DNA of 64,000 nucleotides from Morella rubra (taxonomy: Eukaryota; Streptophyta; Magnoliopsida; Fagales; Myricaceae). The position numbers were made by a program, and so were the translations under genes. This document shows positions 21,483-31,411 of this stretch, in pieces (within the stretch, counting starts at the first letter, position 1; the number at the start of each line of letters is the position of its first letter). A model generated the notes under the pieces. That model was given only the letters and a program-made list of their open reading frames with translations. It was not told the DNA's origin and searched no databases. The stretch is from assembly GCA_003952965.2 (NCBI GenBank), contig CM025853.1:20704865-20768864 (forward strand), in the 5' to 3' direction.

Positions 21483-22396
21483 ATATAGAAGTTGGACCCT
21501 CTCTCTACATGCTGTGCGGCCTCGTAACAAGCACCTTCCAGGAGCGGCTGCTCCCTCCTCCCCCCCCCCCCCCTTCCCCTTCGCCCTTTCCCTCTTCCCT
21601 TCTCCTCTCTGGTTCGTCTGGTTGGTTGTGGTTTTTTTGTTTTTCTTTTCAGGTGGTACTCGATCGGTGGACAACAGTTTCCGGCAGGATTTGATTAACT
21701 CGTGTCCCATGCTTGAACTCGGTCGATCTCGATCTTCGAAGGGGCCAAACTCTGACGTGCTAGAGGCAGCTCGTGGCTCCCACGCGGCTAGCTCTTCGAT
21801 CGCTGCTGACTGTTCCTCCGCCTCCTGTGAACTGCCACGCTCCCCAGGAACGGTCTCGGCGGCTCCTGACCTCTCCCCTAGGCCGTGGATCTCCATCAAC
21901 TGCCACCTCGTGCCACCTCTGCCCCTGGCTCAGATCTGGCCAAAGTCTGCTCGGCTTAGTCCGTTGCCTATGTTAGCTTTTTGCCCGTTTGGGCTTGCCT
22001 CCTTGTTTAAGGCTTGTTTAGGTGTTTTAGTTTGTTTATCTGTAACTTGTTTTCTTTCTGTGAATCTGTATTGTAATTACATTAAGTGCTCTGGGAGCAG
22101 GATACAATACGTCAGTCCCTGCTTCAGCGATGACGTTGCCATTGCCTTGTGCAGTTGTTATTACTTTGAATGGCCTTTCGGGCTCATTTTCTGCGGATTT
22201 TCCTGTGTTCCATGAACCTTCGAGTCATCTTGCTTAGGGCGTTTTGCCCGTCTCATCCGAGAACTGTGTGCTTATATATAGGCTTCGGTTTCCTAAACGT
22301 GTTGATTACCTTTTGGGTTCTTCCTATTATTAAGTTCTCGGGTGTAATTTTGTACTTTCCATAAAAGTGTGTTGGTTTTTTGAGAAAAAAAAATAG
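21483..22396 (+). mobile_element. Polyadenylated retro-insert with 14-bp TSD
   Basis: Flanked by a perfect 14-bp duplication TATATCAATTTCTG (21469-21482 and 22397-22410), and ends in an A-rich tail (about 22385-22396). These are hallmarks of target-primed LINE-machinery insertion. The 914-bp body is GC-richer than its surroundings, with a C tract near 21561. Its only long ORF (21514-22215) has no recognisable domain, and there are no RT motifs. It could be a 5'-truncated LINE 3' end, a long SINE, or a retrocopy of a host transcript. Confidence 0.85.
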
Positions 22397-22689
22397 TATA
22401 TCAATTTCTGCGGAGAAAAGAAAGGAAAAAGAGTATATCATTCTGCCAGAAGAATACAAAGAAAAGGAGCACAGACCGATCCAAAGACAAAAAGCTTGGG
22501 GTGCCTAAAGGACAGGAAAGGGCAGAAGGCCCGACTCTTCAGACTCGGCTAAATAGGCAGCGTTTTAGACTCAGAGATATGGGTTAAAGTATTGTTTTGA
22601 TTGACTTTTAGAATATTAGGAGTTTTGGAAGTCCAATGCCTCTCCCTGTTAAGAAAAGGAACAAAACTTCGAACTCTAGTGTAAAGTGG

Positions 22690-23460
22690 ACTTTCGCCGG
22701 CTACACTCTGCACTATCAGAGGTGAGGAATGAGGATTGAGGAATCACTCTATTTCTACCCAGTTCATAGCTTCCCCGGCTTCCATCTCTGCATCAACAGA
22801 GCTTAACAACAAAAGGGAGGCCGCTCAAAGATTGGTATCTACCCCTTTCTCTCTAAGGCTGTTTGTTCTTGATAACGAATCTCATATATTTTTCCTTCAT
22901 GGGTCAACATTCTTAGTGCAACTGCTGTTGGGTTTTTTCTGTGTACATTATAGTTTTTGCACTCATATTTCCTCAAATCTCGACCATGATTAGAGTTAGA
23001 GTATTCCTTCCGAAGATAAACTAGGTAAGAATGAGTACATTCTGATAATTGGAAGACACCACGAATTTTTTTTCAGTATATTTTGTAGCTTCATTTATAG
23101 ACATAATGGAATGGAAATACTCTTCGTTTGTGGTTTGTAGATCTATTCGGATAGATTTTTTTGTATAATTTCTAGAAATTAGAAGCAACAAATTATCATT
23201 ATATTTTGGATATTTGCATAGCAGGAGGAAGAGGAGAAGAAATTAGTCCTTTTTTCTTTCTCCTCTTTTTAGTTCCTTGAAATTTAAAGACGATCATTAA
23301 TGGCAGGAAGAGAATAAATTAGTCCTTTTTTTCTCCTCTTTTTTTAGTTCCTTGAAATTTAAAGATGATCATTAATGAGCACGATAATTTGATTGCTTGA
23401 AGAGAGCATGCTGAAAAAGATATCTTCATTTTTTCTCATTTTTGATTGTGTTAGACGTGT
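22690..23460 (+). other. Duplicate of the hAT gene 5' leader region
   Basis: Matches 46560-46990, the segment upstream of the hAT transposase gene at 47250. Shared landmarks are 'cagttcatagcttc-ccggc-tccatctctgcatca', 'gaggccgc-tcaa', 'tttctctctaagcctgt' and 'agatctattcggatagat'. No transposase coding sequence follows here, but a broken coding copy occurs at 29519. The two may be parts of one element separated by later insertions. Confidence 0.6.
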
Positions 23461-23469
23461 GTTCAGATT

Positions 23470-23700
23470 TCTTAGGGGGTACGGGGAGTAACTCTACGGA
23501 CCTAAACCTACCCCGTAAGTTAATTCTTCTTGGTGGTGCCCACGGTTGTTCCAGCCCCACAACCTTGTGCCCAATTTGTCTGGGACTTATCTAATTGGAG
23601 GAGCATCAATCCTACACCCATGTGACTCGAACTTGGTACGTCGAATACATGAAAGACGACTTTCCAACCATTAGCCTAGCACCTCAGGAACCGCCTTCAC
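23470..23700 (-). mobile_element. tRNA-derived SINE candidate
   Basis: Read on the minus strand: GAGGTGCTAGGCTAATGG near the start (box A-like) and AAGTTCGAGTCAC about 65 bases on (box B-like, GGTTCGANTCC consensus). The rest is a tRNA-unrelated body ending near a T/A-rich stretch. The spacing suits an internal RNA polymerase III promoter. No TSD was secured. Confidence 0.5.
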
Positions 23701-24175
23701 CCCTTAAATCAGTCATTCCTTCTTGTCTAACTTTTTGTTCACTTTTATTTTTGTAGACAACTGTTTATTCACTTAATGGGCAATAATTTCAACATTTTTC
23801 TTGCTTGCTATGCATAGAGGATGTCTAGTTTGGGCAGAATGAAAAAAGTTAACATAAGAGAAAAACTTCCTTAGATCCCTCTTGCTTCTTAGAAAATGAG
23901 ATAATGTTTTTTTATATAAAGAGGAAATTCGTACATTAAACTTAGTGTAAAGGAGCAATGTCAACACGAGCAAAAAATTCCTTCGACATTGTAATAATCC
24001 TTACGAATTACCACCATAGTATCAAACCACCATAATATCAAGTACAACCCTAAAATACAAATCTTAAGGACTCGGTCCCTAAATTCAACTTTTTGTTGCG
24101 AGTTGTGCTCACCTTGGACCACACTCGTTGTTTATTCAAATGGGATATGTTACACGTGTTGTAAGTTTTGGGTGA

Positions 24176-24345
24176 AATAATGTTACTTAATTACTAATCT
24201 AAAAAAAAAAATCACTTACCCAAAGGAAAAAAGAAACAAAAGTTCTGTTTTCCAAGAATCAAAGTGAGCGTTGGACACTGCTCCTCACGGGGATCTAATT
24301 ATACGACAAATCTCACAGGGTAAATGTAATTTACGAACCCCAAAG
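24176..24345. repeat. Dispersed repeat, paired with 39676-39826
   Basis: Shares 'atcacttacccaaaggaaaa-ag', 'ttttgttttccaag-atcaaagtgagcg' and 'aattatacgaca' with 39676-39826. That copy begins exactly where the LINE at 32.5-39.7 kb ends, so this copy may show the sequence next to that LINE's 5' junction. Confidence 0.75.
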
Positions 24346-24359
24346 ACACAACTTGGGAA

Positions 24360-24810
24360 AATGAGGTAATTATAACCTGGAACTATCACTTCCTATCGCA
24401 ATTAAGCCAAGGGCATGTTGGTTTTCATATTTTTTTTAGGATTATGATGAAATTGTGAATATTTAAGTAGTGTTAAAGTTGTATAAAAATGCGTGTAGAA
24501 ATTGTTGAAAGGGATTGTGTGTGTAAAAAAGTAATAAAGTGTTGTATAAAAATGCGTGTATGTTATGATGTTTGGATTGTAAAAATAAAAGTAGGATTCA
24601 AATCCTACAAAAATGATGAAAACGAACATGCCCTTGGATTTCAACTATCGAAGATGATGCCGTTTCTATAAGCCCAATACCTGTCATGGGCTTGGTAGAG
24701 GTCCTGACTTGAAGCTGAATGCATCCAAGCATGACCCACTATCATCACATACGAATCGGGTGCACTGACTGGTGGAGATTTTTTATCCGGAATTAGCAAA
24801 AAAAATTGAA
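24360..24810. repeat. Dispersed repeat, paired with 11890-12170
   Basis: Second copy of the repeat described at 11890-12170, interrupted by the MITE at 24409-24635. It ends in 'ggtgcactgactggtggag-tttttatccg' in both copies. Confidence 0.8.
24409..24635. mobile_element. MITE with GGGCATGTT termini (about 225 bp)
   Basis: Inverted termini AAGGGCATGTTGGTTTTCAT and AAGGGCATGTTCGTTTTCAT (one mismatch in 20). It interrupts a repeat that is continuous at 11930-12000. Two internal direct repeats 'gttgtataaaaatgcgtgta' are present. The target duplication is unclear because the flanks are part of a variable stretch in the other copy. Confidence 0.8.
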
Positions 24811-24958
24811 GTGTGAATCTACCGCTTGTTTTAAAAGATTAAATTAATAAGAAGAGAATGATTTTATTATTTAAATTATATTCTCTAACACTAACTAAAC
24901 GAGATAATTTTACATAGCAACACTTCTTTGAAATACTTTCTTATAATGATCAAAGGTT

Positions 24959-25440
24959 TCATATTGCAGTTGCAACATTGTTATTATCCTCTTGTGTCAT
25001 TGAGTTGCAGCTTGATGCTTGAGAGACTGTTTCTTGATTAGGTTGATTGAAAATTCCTTGTAAGGAGTTAATTAATGCATTGAATACTCCAATCAATCTA
25101 CCACGTCGTAATAACTCAAAAGCCTCCAAGCATGAGCACTCAATATCTTTGTAAGCAAGAATGCACAACTCAAACACAAGAGGAATCATCCAAAAAGAGG
25201 AAAGAGGATCGATAGGAATAGACCACAAGTTAGGACTCCCGAAATGTAGTATATAGGCTCCATGATTTGGAGGTACCTTGCATTTGGAGTGCGGATTACC
25301 ACCTTCGATGTAATAATGTAAACAAATGATACAACAGTAGAAACTAGTATAATTATAGCATCTAAATCAACATTGGCCAAGTTTGGATATATCAATAGAA
25401 GAAGCTTAAGCATTAGTTCAAGGAGTCTGTTGATAATGTC
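24959..25440 (-). pseudogene. Membrane-protein gene fragment, frameshifted
   Basis: Two overlapping minus-strand frames form one protein-like reading. The 25413 start gives MLKLLLLIYPNLANVDLDA, a first hydrophobic segment (AIIILVSTVVSFVYIITS), the motif IRTPNARYLQIMEP and a second hydrophobic segment. After a shift near 25220 the second frame continues through another hydrophobic stretch (FWMIPLVFELCILAY), then CLEAFELLRRGRLIGVFN and a Gln/Ser/Asn-rich tail. It resembles a small multi-pass membrane protein with its C-terminal tail. I do not recognise the family. Upstream reading continues to about 25460 without an ATG. Confidence 0.4.
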
Positions 25441-26028
25441 GACGAATATGGCTCGGAAAGTAATTTGATCTTACTCACTTGCCCTGTTGTGAGAGAGAGT
25501 AAAAGAAGAAGACAATATTTTAGTAGGAGCTATTAGAAATTTTTTTTCAAAATCAATACCTGATTTTTGACAATGACTAAAAATTCTAACTTCTTAGAAA
25601 TAGCTTTTGATTCTTCAAAAGTTTTTCAGTCAAACGACAAAATCTAAGTCAACAAAATATTTTGCTTTTTCAAATTTTAAAATCTTCAACTTATTCTATC
25701 TATTTTTCATAATTTCTAATAAAACTTAATCTGCTATAAAATATAAAATCCCCCATCAACTCATTCTAATAAAATCAATCTTCTATCTAACTTTTTTTTT
25801 TCACATAAACCCCAATAAAATTGCACTTAAAAAAAAAAAATAAATCCACTTGGGGCTTAGCATTTTAACAGTGGCACTCTCCTTCCTGCCTCTACAAAAT
25901 TTGCACTCTCCCTCTTGCCTCTACAAAATTCTCTTCTTCTCTGTTATGTCATCTCTATGCTCTCTCTCTTCTTTCTGCGTCGTGCCTCTCTCAGATATTT
26001 CTTCTCCCTGCTGCCACCATCGTCCATG

Positions 26029-26032
<4 letters not shown>
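25441..26032. other. AT-rich intergenic sequence
   Basis: No gene recognised. It contains T/A-rich runs, with repeats of 'aaatctt-a-tcaact-attcta' resembling 11530-11640 and 27560-27760, so it may be remains of a small dispersed element. Confidence 0.4.

Positions 26033-26064
<32 letters not shown>
26033..26064. repeat. (CT)n microsatellite
   Basis: Pure CT dinucleotide run in a longer C/T-rich region (25860-26100). ORFs here are serine/leucine artefacts. Confidence 0.95.
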
Positions 26065-26068
<4 letters not shown>

Positions 26069-26098
26069 GATCTTTCTTTCTCTACAACTCTACCTATG

Positions 26099-26200
26099 TC
26101 ACGTCCCGTGTCAGGACTGAACCCCTAGGCTCACATATAGTAATAGTATAAACAAACAAGGGAGAGGCGTTACATTCTCACTGACCGAGCCACCTCACCC
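26099..26200 (-). mobile_element. Tip of the long-LTR family
   Basis: Begins TGTCACGTCCCGTG and continues 'cccctaggctcac-tatagtaat', matching the terminus of the solo LTR at 15158-15210. Similarity fades within ~70 bp, so only the LTR end is left. Confidence 0.6.
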
Positions 26201-26509
26201 ACATTATTTGTTTATTTTTTAATATTTGTTTATTGCGCTCGATTTTCACTTGGAAGAATTCCAGCAAGGGTCGGACTGGAATCCGCCTCTTACCAGTACC
26301 GGTAGTGGAATCGCTATCCAGTCCTACATCGAGTTATCATATTTATGTTTTTTTATAAATTCCACTAAAACTCAATCTCCTACCAAACAATGTTTGAATT
26401 TTCAACCAAACTTTCACAAACTCACATATTCTCTACACATGAGAGAGTTGACTCTCTTGCGGAAAAGGAAGACAAATTATAATTCATGGCGAAGACAAGG
26501 TTATTGATG

Positions 26510-27560
26510 TTAGTTTTCGGATAATCAAAACCGATAACAAATGTTTCTTTTGAAAAACAAAGCTCGTTTCGCTTGGGAGCCATAGTGACAACGCATAAAA
26601 TGGGTCGATGTTCATGTTCGTTATATGGTACAAATGCTGAATTTTAGGTATGATGGGATTGGGCCAAGTTTTGGTTGGCCCATAAGCGAACCCAATATTT
26701 GGAAGGACCTGACCGGAAACTCGAATCTATTACACTATCATAGATAGAGAGAGAGAGAGATGACCAAGGTCTAGAATTTCAAAAACTGCAAAGTAAATTT
26801 CATTAAAAAAGAACAAAGCACTTCACCAATTTCAAATGCCAGTCCAAATTCCAGTTACAGAGAAACAACAAACATTAAATGCTAAATAACAAGCATGGAA
26901 GGCACATGAGCAATCTTTAGTTCCAAGAAACAAAGAAAAGAAAACAAGACGATTAAGTAGGCAAACATCAACACTTGAAGCTCTGTTAATCATCATTAAA
27001 TTGAGCACATGAATTGGAAAATGTAAAAAAGAAAGCTAAAGCAAAAGAGATATATGTAGGGGCCAACCTCGTGGAAGGGAGATTACCCGAGTTGCTGCCC
27101 GGCATTTTTGCCTATATTCTCCCCGTGTTGTGTGTAGTGGTTAATCGAACTCCTGTATAAATATAGCGGGGGACGGGTGTCGGATCGGAAAGCTGCGTAA
27201 TCTTTTTTTTTTCTTGAAATACCTCGTCTCATTAAAATAAAACCACTAAGCCAAAACAGAGTTCGAATCACAAAAAGCAATAAAAGGAAGAACAACCGAA
27301 ATATCAATAAAACCAGAGCGATTAGAACGAGCAGCCCACTGGGAAAGTTGCATAATCAAATGTTTGTTTATTCGCAGAGGCAGTGCGCAGTGTTCCCTCT
27401 AAGTTAGTTTTTTATTGAGTCACCTGGTCTTATGCTTCGATATCATCATCCTTATCCCTTGACATGACGCTGTAGAGTAAGATATCATTTTCAAGCTTGA
27501 CTTCGCTAAGATGTTTCTCCGATGGTAGCTCACACTCTAAAGACTCTTCAAAACTTTCTC
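26510..27560 (-). other. Promoter/first-exon block, copy 5
   Basis: Diverged copy. 'gtttcttttgaaaaaca', 'gggccaagtttggttgg', 'aaatgccag', 'cacatgagcaat', 'gacgattaag' and 'aattggaaaatgtaaaa' occur in the order seen at 3420-4100. A (GA)n tract at 26747-26760 is specific to this copy. Near 27190-27320 an unrelated A/T-rich piece is inserted. Promoter-distal similarity extends to 27540. No coding sequence recognised. Confidence 0.45.
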
Positions 27561-27829
27561 AGCCAAACAACAAAATTTAATTTTTTACTTTTTCAATCTT
27601 CTATCAAATATAAAACCCTCCATCAACTCATTCCAATAAAAACTCACACCAACCTATAAACCTTAATTAAAAAAAATTGCATCCACTTATCATATTTACA
27701 TTTTTTCACTAACTCTAATAAAATCCAATCTCCTACCAAATAATCTCTAAATTTTCAATCAACTTTTCATGAGAGAAAAAAATTATACTAGTATGTCTAT
27801 AAGGTATTAACTTGTCACATTAAATACAA

Positions 27830-28457
27830 GGAAAATTTACAAATACCACACTAAGTTTTGACGCCTTTTTAAAAAACTCATTGGATTTTAAAAAATTTCA
27901 AAACGTTCACTAAGTTTATCATTTTTGTATCAAAACTCACTGAACCCAATGCCGTTAGACCGGTTTAACGGAAAATTCATCCCGTCCAATCATATTATGA
28001 CACGTGTCATTAAATAAATAAAAAAATTTTTTTAAAATAAAAAATTAAGAAAAAACATAATTAATTTTAAAAACAAAAAAACGAAAGGATCGGGTTGGGG
28101 GAGGTCACCCAACCCCCACCTAGACCACCACCTGGGGTGGAGGCGCCCTCCGACTGCCCAATTCTGGGCTGCTAGAGGTGGAGGGGGAATCCCCCCTCCA
28201 CCGTTCGGTTTTTTTTTAAAATTAATTATGTTTTTTATTAATTTTAGATTTAGTTTTAAATTTTATTTATTTATTTAATGACACGTGTTACATTGTGATT
28301 GAACGAGATGAATTTTCCATTAAACAAGTCTAATAGTGTTGGGTTCGGTGAGTTTTGATACCAAAATGATAAACCTAGTGAGCGTTTTGAAATTTTTTAA
28401 AACCCAGTGAATTTTTTAAAAAGGAGTTAAAACTTAGTGTGGTATTTGTAAATTTCC
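27830..28457. mobile_element. Non-autonomous long-TIR element (MULE-like)
   Basis: The two ends are inverted copies of each other for about 200 bp, starting GGAAAATTTACAAATACC, with 'cctttttaaaaaactca', 'ttcaaaacg-tcactaagttt' and 'gacacgtgtcatt' mirrored on both arms. The ~150-bp centre is GC-rich (GGTTGGGGGAGG, CCACCTGGGG) and itself palindromic in composition. No ORF. TSD not certain. Confidence 0.75.
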
Positions 28458-28524
28458 CAAATAAATATTGTATGTCGCATTAAATATAGAGGAAGACAAC
28501 AGATTCCTCTGTTTTTTTTTTACT

Positions 28525-29075
28525 ATATTAGTCCGCATGTCTCTGGGGTTTGACCTTTTCTCAGATTGGTCCTCAGGATTCGATTTTTCCTAAAAATATC
28601 CCTGGGTGAGGACTCATTACCAAATAGAGCATGCCGTCAATTCATTGGACAGAAATACATACGTGGCTAACGGCTTACACATGGGAATTGACAGCTGGAT
28701 TTTAAAAAAATCCCGCCCTGGACAGAATCCCCCGACGGGCGGTGGAGGGGGCCTCCACCGGGAAAGGATCGATGCTCCCCGATCCGCCTTTTTTTTTTTT
28801 TACATTAAAAAAATTAATTATGTTTTTTTAATAATTTTATTTTTATTTATTTTACTAACACGTGTCACATTGCGATTAGGTGAGATTTTTTTAAAAATCT
28901 AGCTGTAAATTTTCATGTGTAAGCCATTAGCCACGTGTGCATTTCCGTCCAATGAGTTGACGGCAGGATCTATTTGGTAATGGGTTCTCACCCTAGGAAT
29001 ATTTTTAGGGAAAATCGAACCCTGAGGACCAACTAGAAAAAGGTCAAACCCCAGGGACGTACGGAGTAATTTAGC
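28525..29075. mobile_element. Non-autonomous long-TIR element, second family
   Basis: Inverted arms of ~200 bp pair 28526-28720 with about 28880-29075: TATTAGTCCGCATGTCTCTG and, on the other strand, TAAATTACTCCGTACGTCCC, followed by shared 'ggggtttgacctttt', 'ggtcctcagg-ttcgattt' and 'acgtggctaa-ggcttacacatg'. The centre holds a GC-rich hairpin 'ggcggtggagggggcctccaccg'. The architecture (AT arms, 'cacgtgt' box, GC-rich centre) mirrors the neighbour at 27830 although the tips differ. Confidence 0.75.
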
Positions 29076-29214
29076 CTTTATTTTTTTAACTAACTCTATA
29101 AGGCCCTCATTGACGGACATATTGTAGTTGACATTTAAGTCAACTAACGTCAAAGACGGTGGTTTTAGAATAAAGAGCAGAAGAATCTCCAATCTTCCAA
29201 ACAAAACTGATGGT

Positions 29215-29480
29215 AATTTTGGGCTAATCAAGATCGATAAAAGGTTTCTTTTGAAAAACAGAGCTGGGTTCACTTAGGAGCTACATTGACAAGGGCATAA
29301 ACATTGCAGGGTCAATGTCCATCATGGACCATAGTGATGAATTCAGGGAATGTTCGAAATGGACCAAATTTGGGTTGGGCCATAAACAGACACACTAATC
29401 GTATGTTCGCAAATCAAAAGTTTAACTCAGAATGAAACCAATCTTTGGAAGGTCCATATATAACCAAATGAATTAAGGCA
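29215..29480 (-). other. Promoter block fragment, copy 6
   Basis: Contains 'gtttcttttgaaaaacagagctgggtt', 'gggccataaacagacacactaatcgta' and 'tctttggaaggtccat', matching about 3430-3650. It stops where a 37-bp piece shared with 19047-19090 begins. Confidence 0.45.
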
Positions 29481-29518
29481 ATGGATAAGATCTGTAAAAT
29501 ATAAATTATCATTGTTCA

Positions 29519-31110
29519 GACGATATAATTTTGCATGATTCATTGCACATAGGACAGAAATAAACACATGGAAAAGAAGAAAAATTTATTGTGGATGTAT
29601 GTGGAGGATTTAAAGAATGGTGTTTTTTTCTGTAAGTTTTGCCGTGGTAATTTTTCTGGAGGCATATCAAGGGTTAAATTGTCTTTGCTTGGACTTAGAG
29701 GCCATGACATTAAAATTTTCCAATGAGTCCCTGAAGCTATTAAATTAGAAGTAGTACAAGTATTTAACACTCTCAGTAAGAAAGTTAATGTTTAGGAGCA
29801 TCAAATGGCATATTAGAGTGCCAAGTTTTCAATTCCCACATCATCATCATACAATATTCCAAACGAATATACCGAAGAAGGTAAGTTTAGAGTGAATAAA
29901 CACTTGGCTAAGTTTTTCATCTCCGAGGACATACATTCTAAAACCATTCAAATACTTTTCTTCAATGATTTTGTGAAAGGCCTTGTTGAAAATGACTCCA
30001 TCTATTCTTTAACTCTCAAATCACCACTCATATCTGATATCTCAAAGGAAATTAGCGAATACGGTGAGAATATCAAAAGATCTTCAAGCGATATATATAA
30101 TGATTAGGCTCATTGAAATATGTAATTCAAAATCTCAGAACAAGATCATTGGTGGAATCTTTCGATATATATATCAATAAGGGTGTCTTATGGATTATTT
30201 GGGGAGTAGGAAAACTATTCCACGTTGATAGAATGAGATATCAATATAGAATTTATATGTATTCGATTCCTTCCTTTTTAGCTACTTGTTATTGGTTGTA
30301 TTGGGGTCTCTTTATTAGTATTATTTGGTGCATTGGTGGCCGGATACCTTGGTCGTAGAGTCATAGGTCTCGAAGAATTAGGAAACCAAATTCACGACAC
30401 TTGGATATGTTGACTACAGAAAGTGCAGGACCATTTCAAAAGGAAGCTGATGTGGAAGCAGGAGCTATTCAAAGGGCTTGTCTTTAGCGTATAGTTGGAA
30501 GATACTATTGAGTTTGTTTAGGAGTTAGTTGAGTTATAGGAGTTTTATCGAGGAGGTAGCTGTTGATTTGCTTTTTCATAAATTAGTCTAACACAAATAG
30601 ACTAGGTAGTGAATTTTATTTGTAATTGTCTCCAGCCCAAATTGGAGTATTTTCTATTGCATTTCAGTATTTCAGCGTGAGTCAATTGTTGGGTTCCATC
30701 ATAGAGGGTGGTTCTTCGTTCTTTGAGATGTAATGACTGGTCATTATTGGTATCCCAATTATTAGTCAATTGCGAAATTAATAGCAAAATATTATTAATT
30801 ACACCTTTTACGACGCTATTTGGAAAATTATAGACCGAGACGGAAATGTATTATCCATCCAATCATACAAGCAGCTGCTGCCTTTTTCAATATGACTTAT
30901 ATGTGTTCTAAGAATTTTAAGGAGAATGGTGAAATGGTCAATGCATGCCATAAAATATGTTATTTCAGTTTTTAGTCATGGAAGAAGAGAGATAGGTTTT
31001 ATATATGGAGGAATTACAACAGTACCGGCACCTGGCGAAAATGCCAAACTTGTTCTCAACTCAAGGCCAGCATGATGCTTGAAACATCCCATCTTTGTGA
31101 GTTTTCAATA
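29519..31110 (+). pseudogene. hAT transposase remnant, second copy
   Basis: Degenerate relative of 47250-48850. A BED-like N-terminal region (29570-29730, 'gaggatttaaagaatgg', 'ggaggcatatcaagg-tta') is followed by a 72-codon open stretch (29892-30107, NKHLAKFFISEDIHSK, matching DKHLAKFFISEGIRSE of the other copy). The late coding region reappears at about 30830-31090 (TTATCCATCCAATC, 'gcagctgctgcctttttcaa', 'catcccatct'). About 730 bp between (30100-30830) are unrelated to the other copy and look like an insertion or replacement. Many stops; inactive. Confidence 0.7.
30100..30830. other. Unidentified segment inside the hAT remnant
   Basis: Not present in the hAT copy at 47 kb. One plus-strand frame reads LLVLFGALVAGYLGRRVIGL, a hydrophobic stretch with a basic end, and another frame has FLATCYWLYWGLFISIIW, but both are short and broken. 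The right part resembles an untranslated tail ('gtctccagcccaaattggag', T-rich). I cannot identify its source. Confidence 0.3.
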
Positions 31111-31364
31111 ACTTCTTGTTATTTTCTTTTGAACAGTGGCAAGCCACAATTCTTTTGAAAAAAATGGTAGTGTAAAGACAGTATTAGTATATGGCTTATA
31201 TCTTCTTGATTTACGAAGATCATGAAAATATAGATTGTGATTTGTGATCAGATTGAGATTTGTGATTAATTAGTTAATTATGTGGTCGTCCATAACTCTA
31301 AATGGACCACAGCAATTATTTCTAATTTAATTCCATCAAGATTTTTATCAAACGCTTAGTCTTC

Positions 31365-31372
31365 TATATATA
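31365..31372 (+). promoter_or_regulatory. TATA box of the DY-module peptide gene
   Basis: TATATATA, 40 bases before the ATG at 31412. The leader is short (about 15-20 bases if transcription starts ~30 bp downstream), and the start context GAAAAAATGAGT is a good plant context. Confidence 0.55.
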
Positions 31373-31411
31373 CTCGATTTCCTACTCATTCTTGTTTTAG
31401 CAATAGAAAAA

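Noticed and set aside
21435..21899. Minus-strand 154-codon ORF in the retro-insert
   Set aside because: Antisense to the A-tail orientation and partly low-complexity Glu/Gly from the C tract.
27830..29075. Single large inverted duplication instead of two elements
   Set aside because: Each half has its own inverted arms, and the outer ends of the two do not match.
30100..30480. Chloroplast-derived insertion
   Set aside because: Hydrophobic readings were suggestive, but none matches an organelle gene I can name; left as unidentified.
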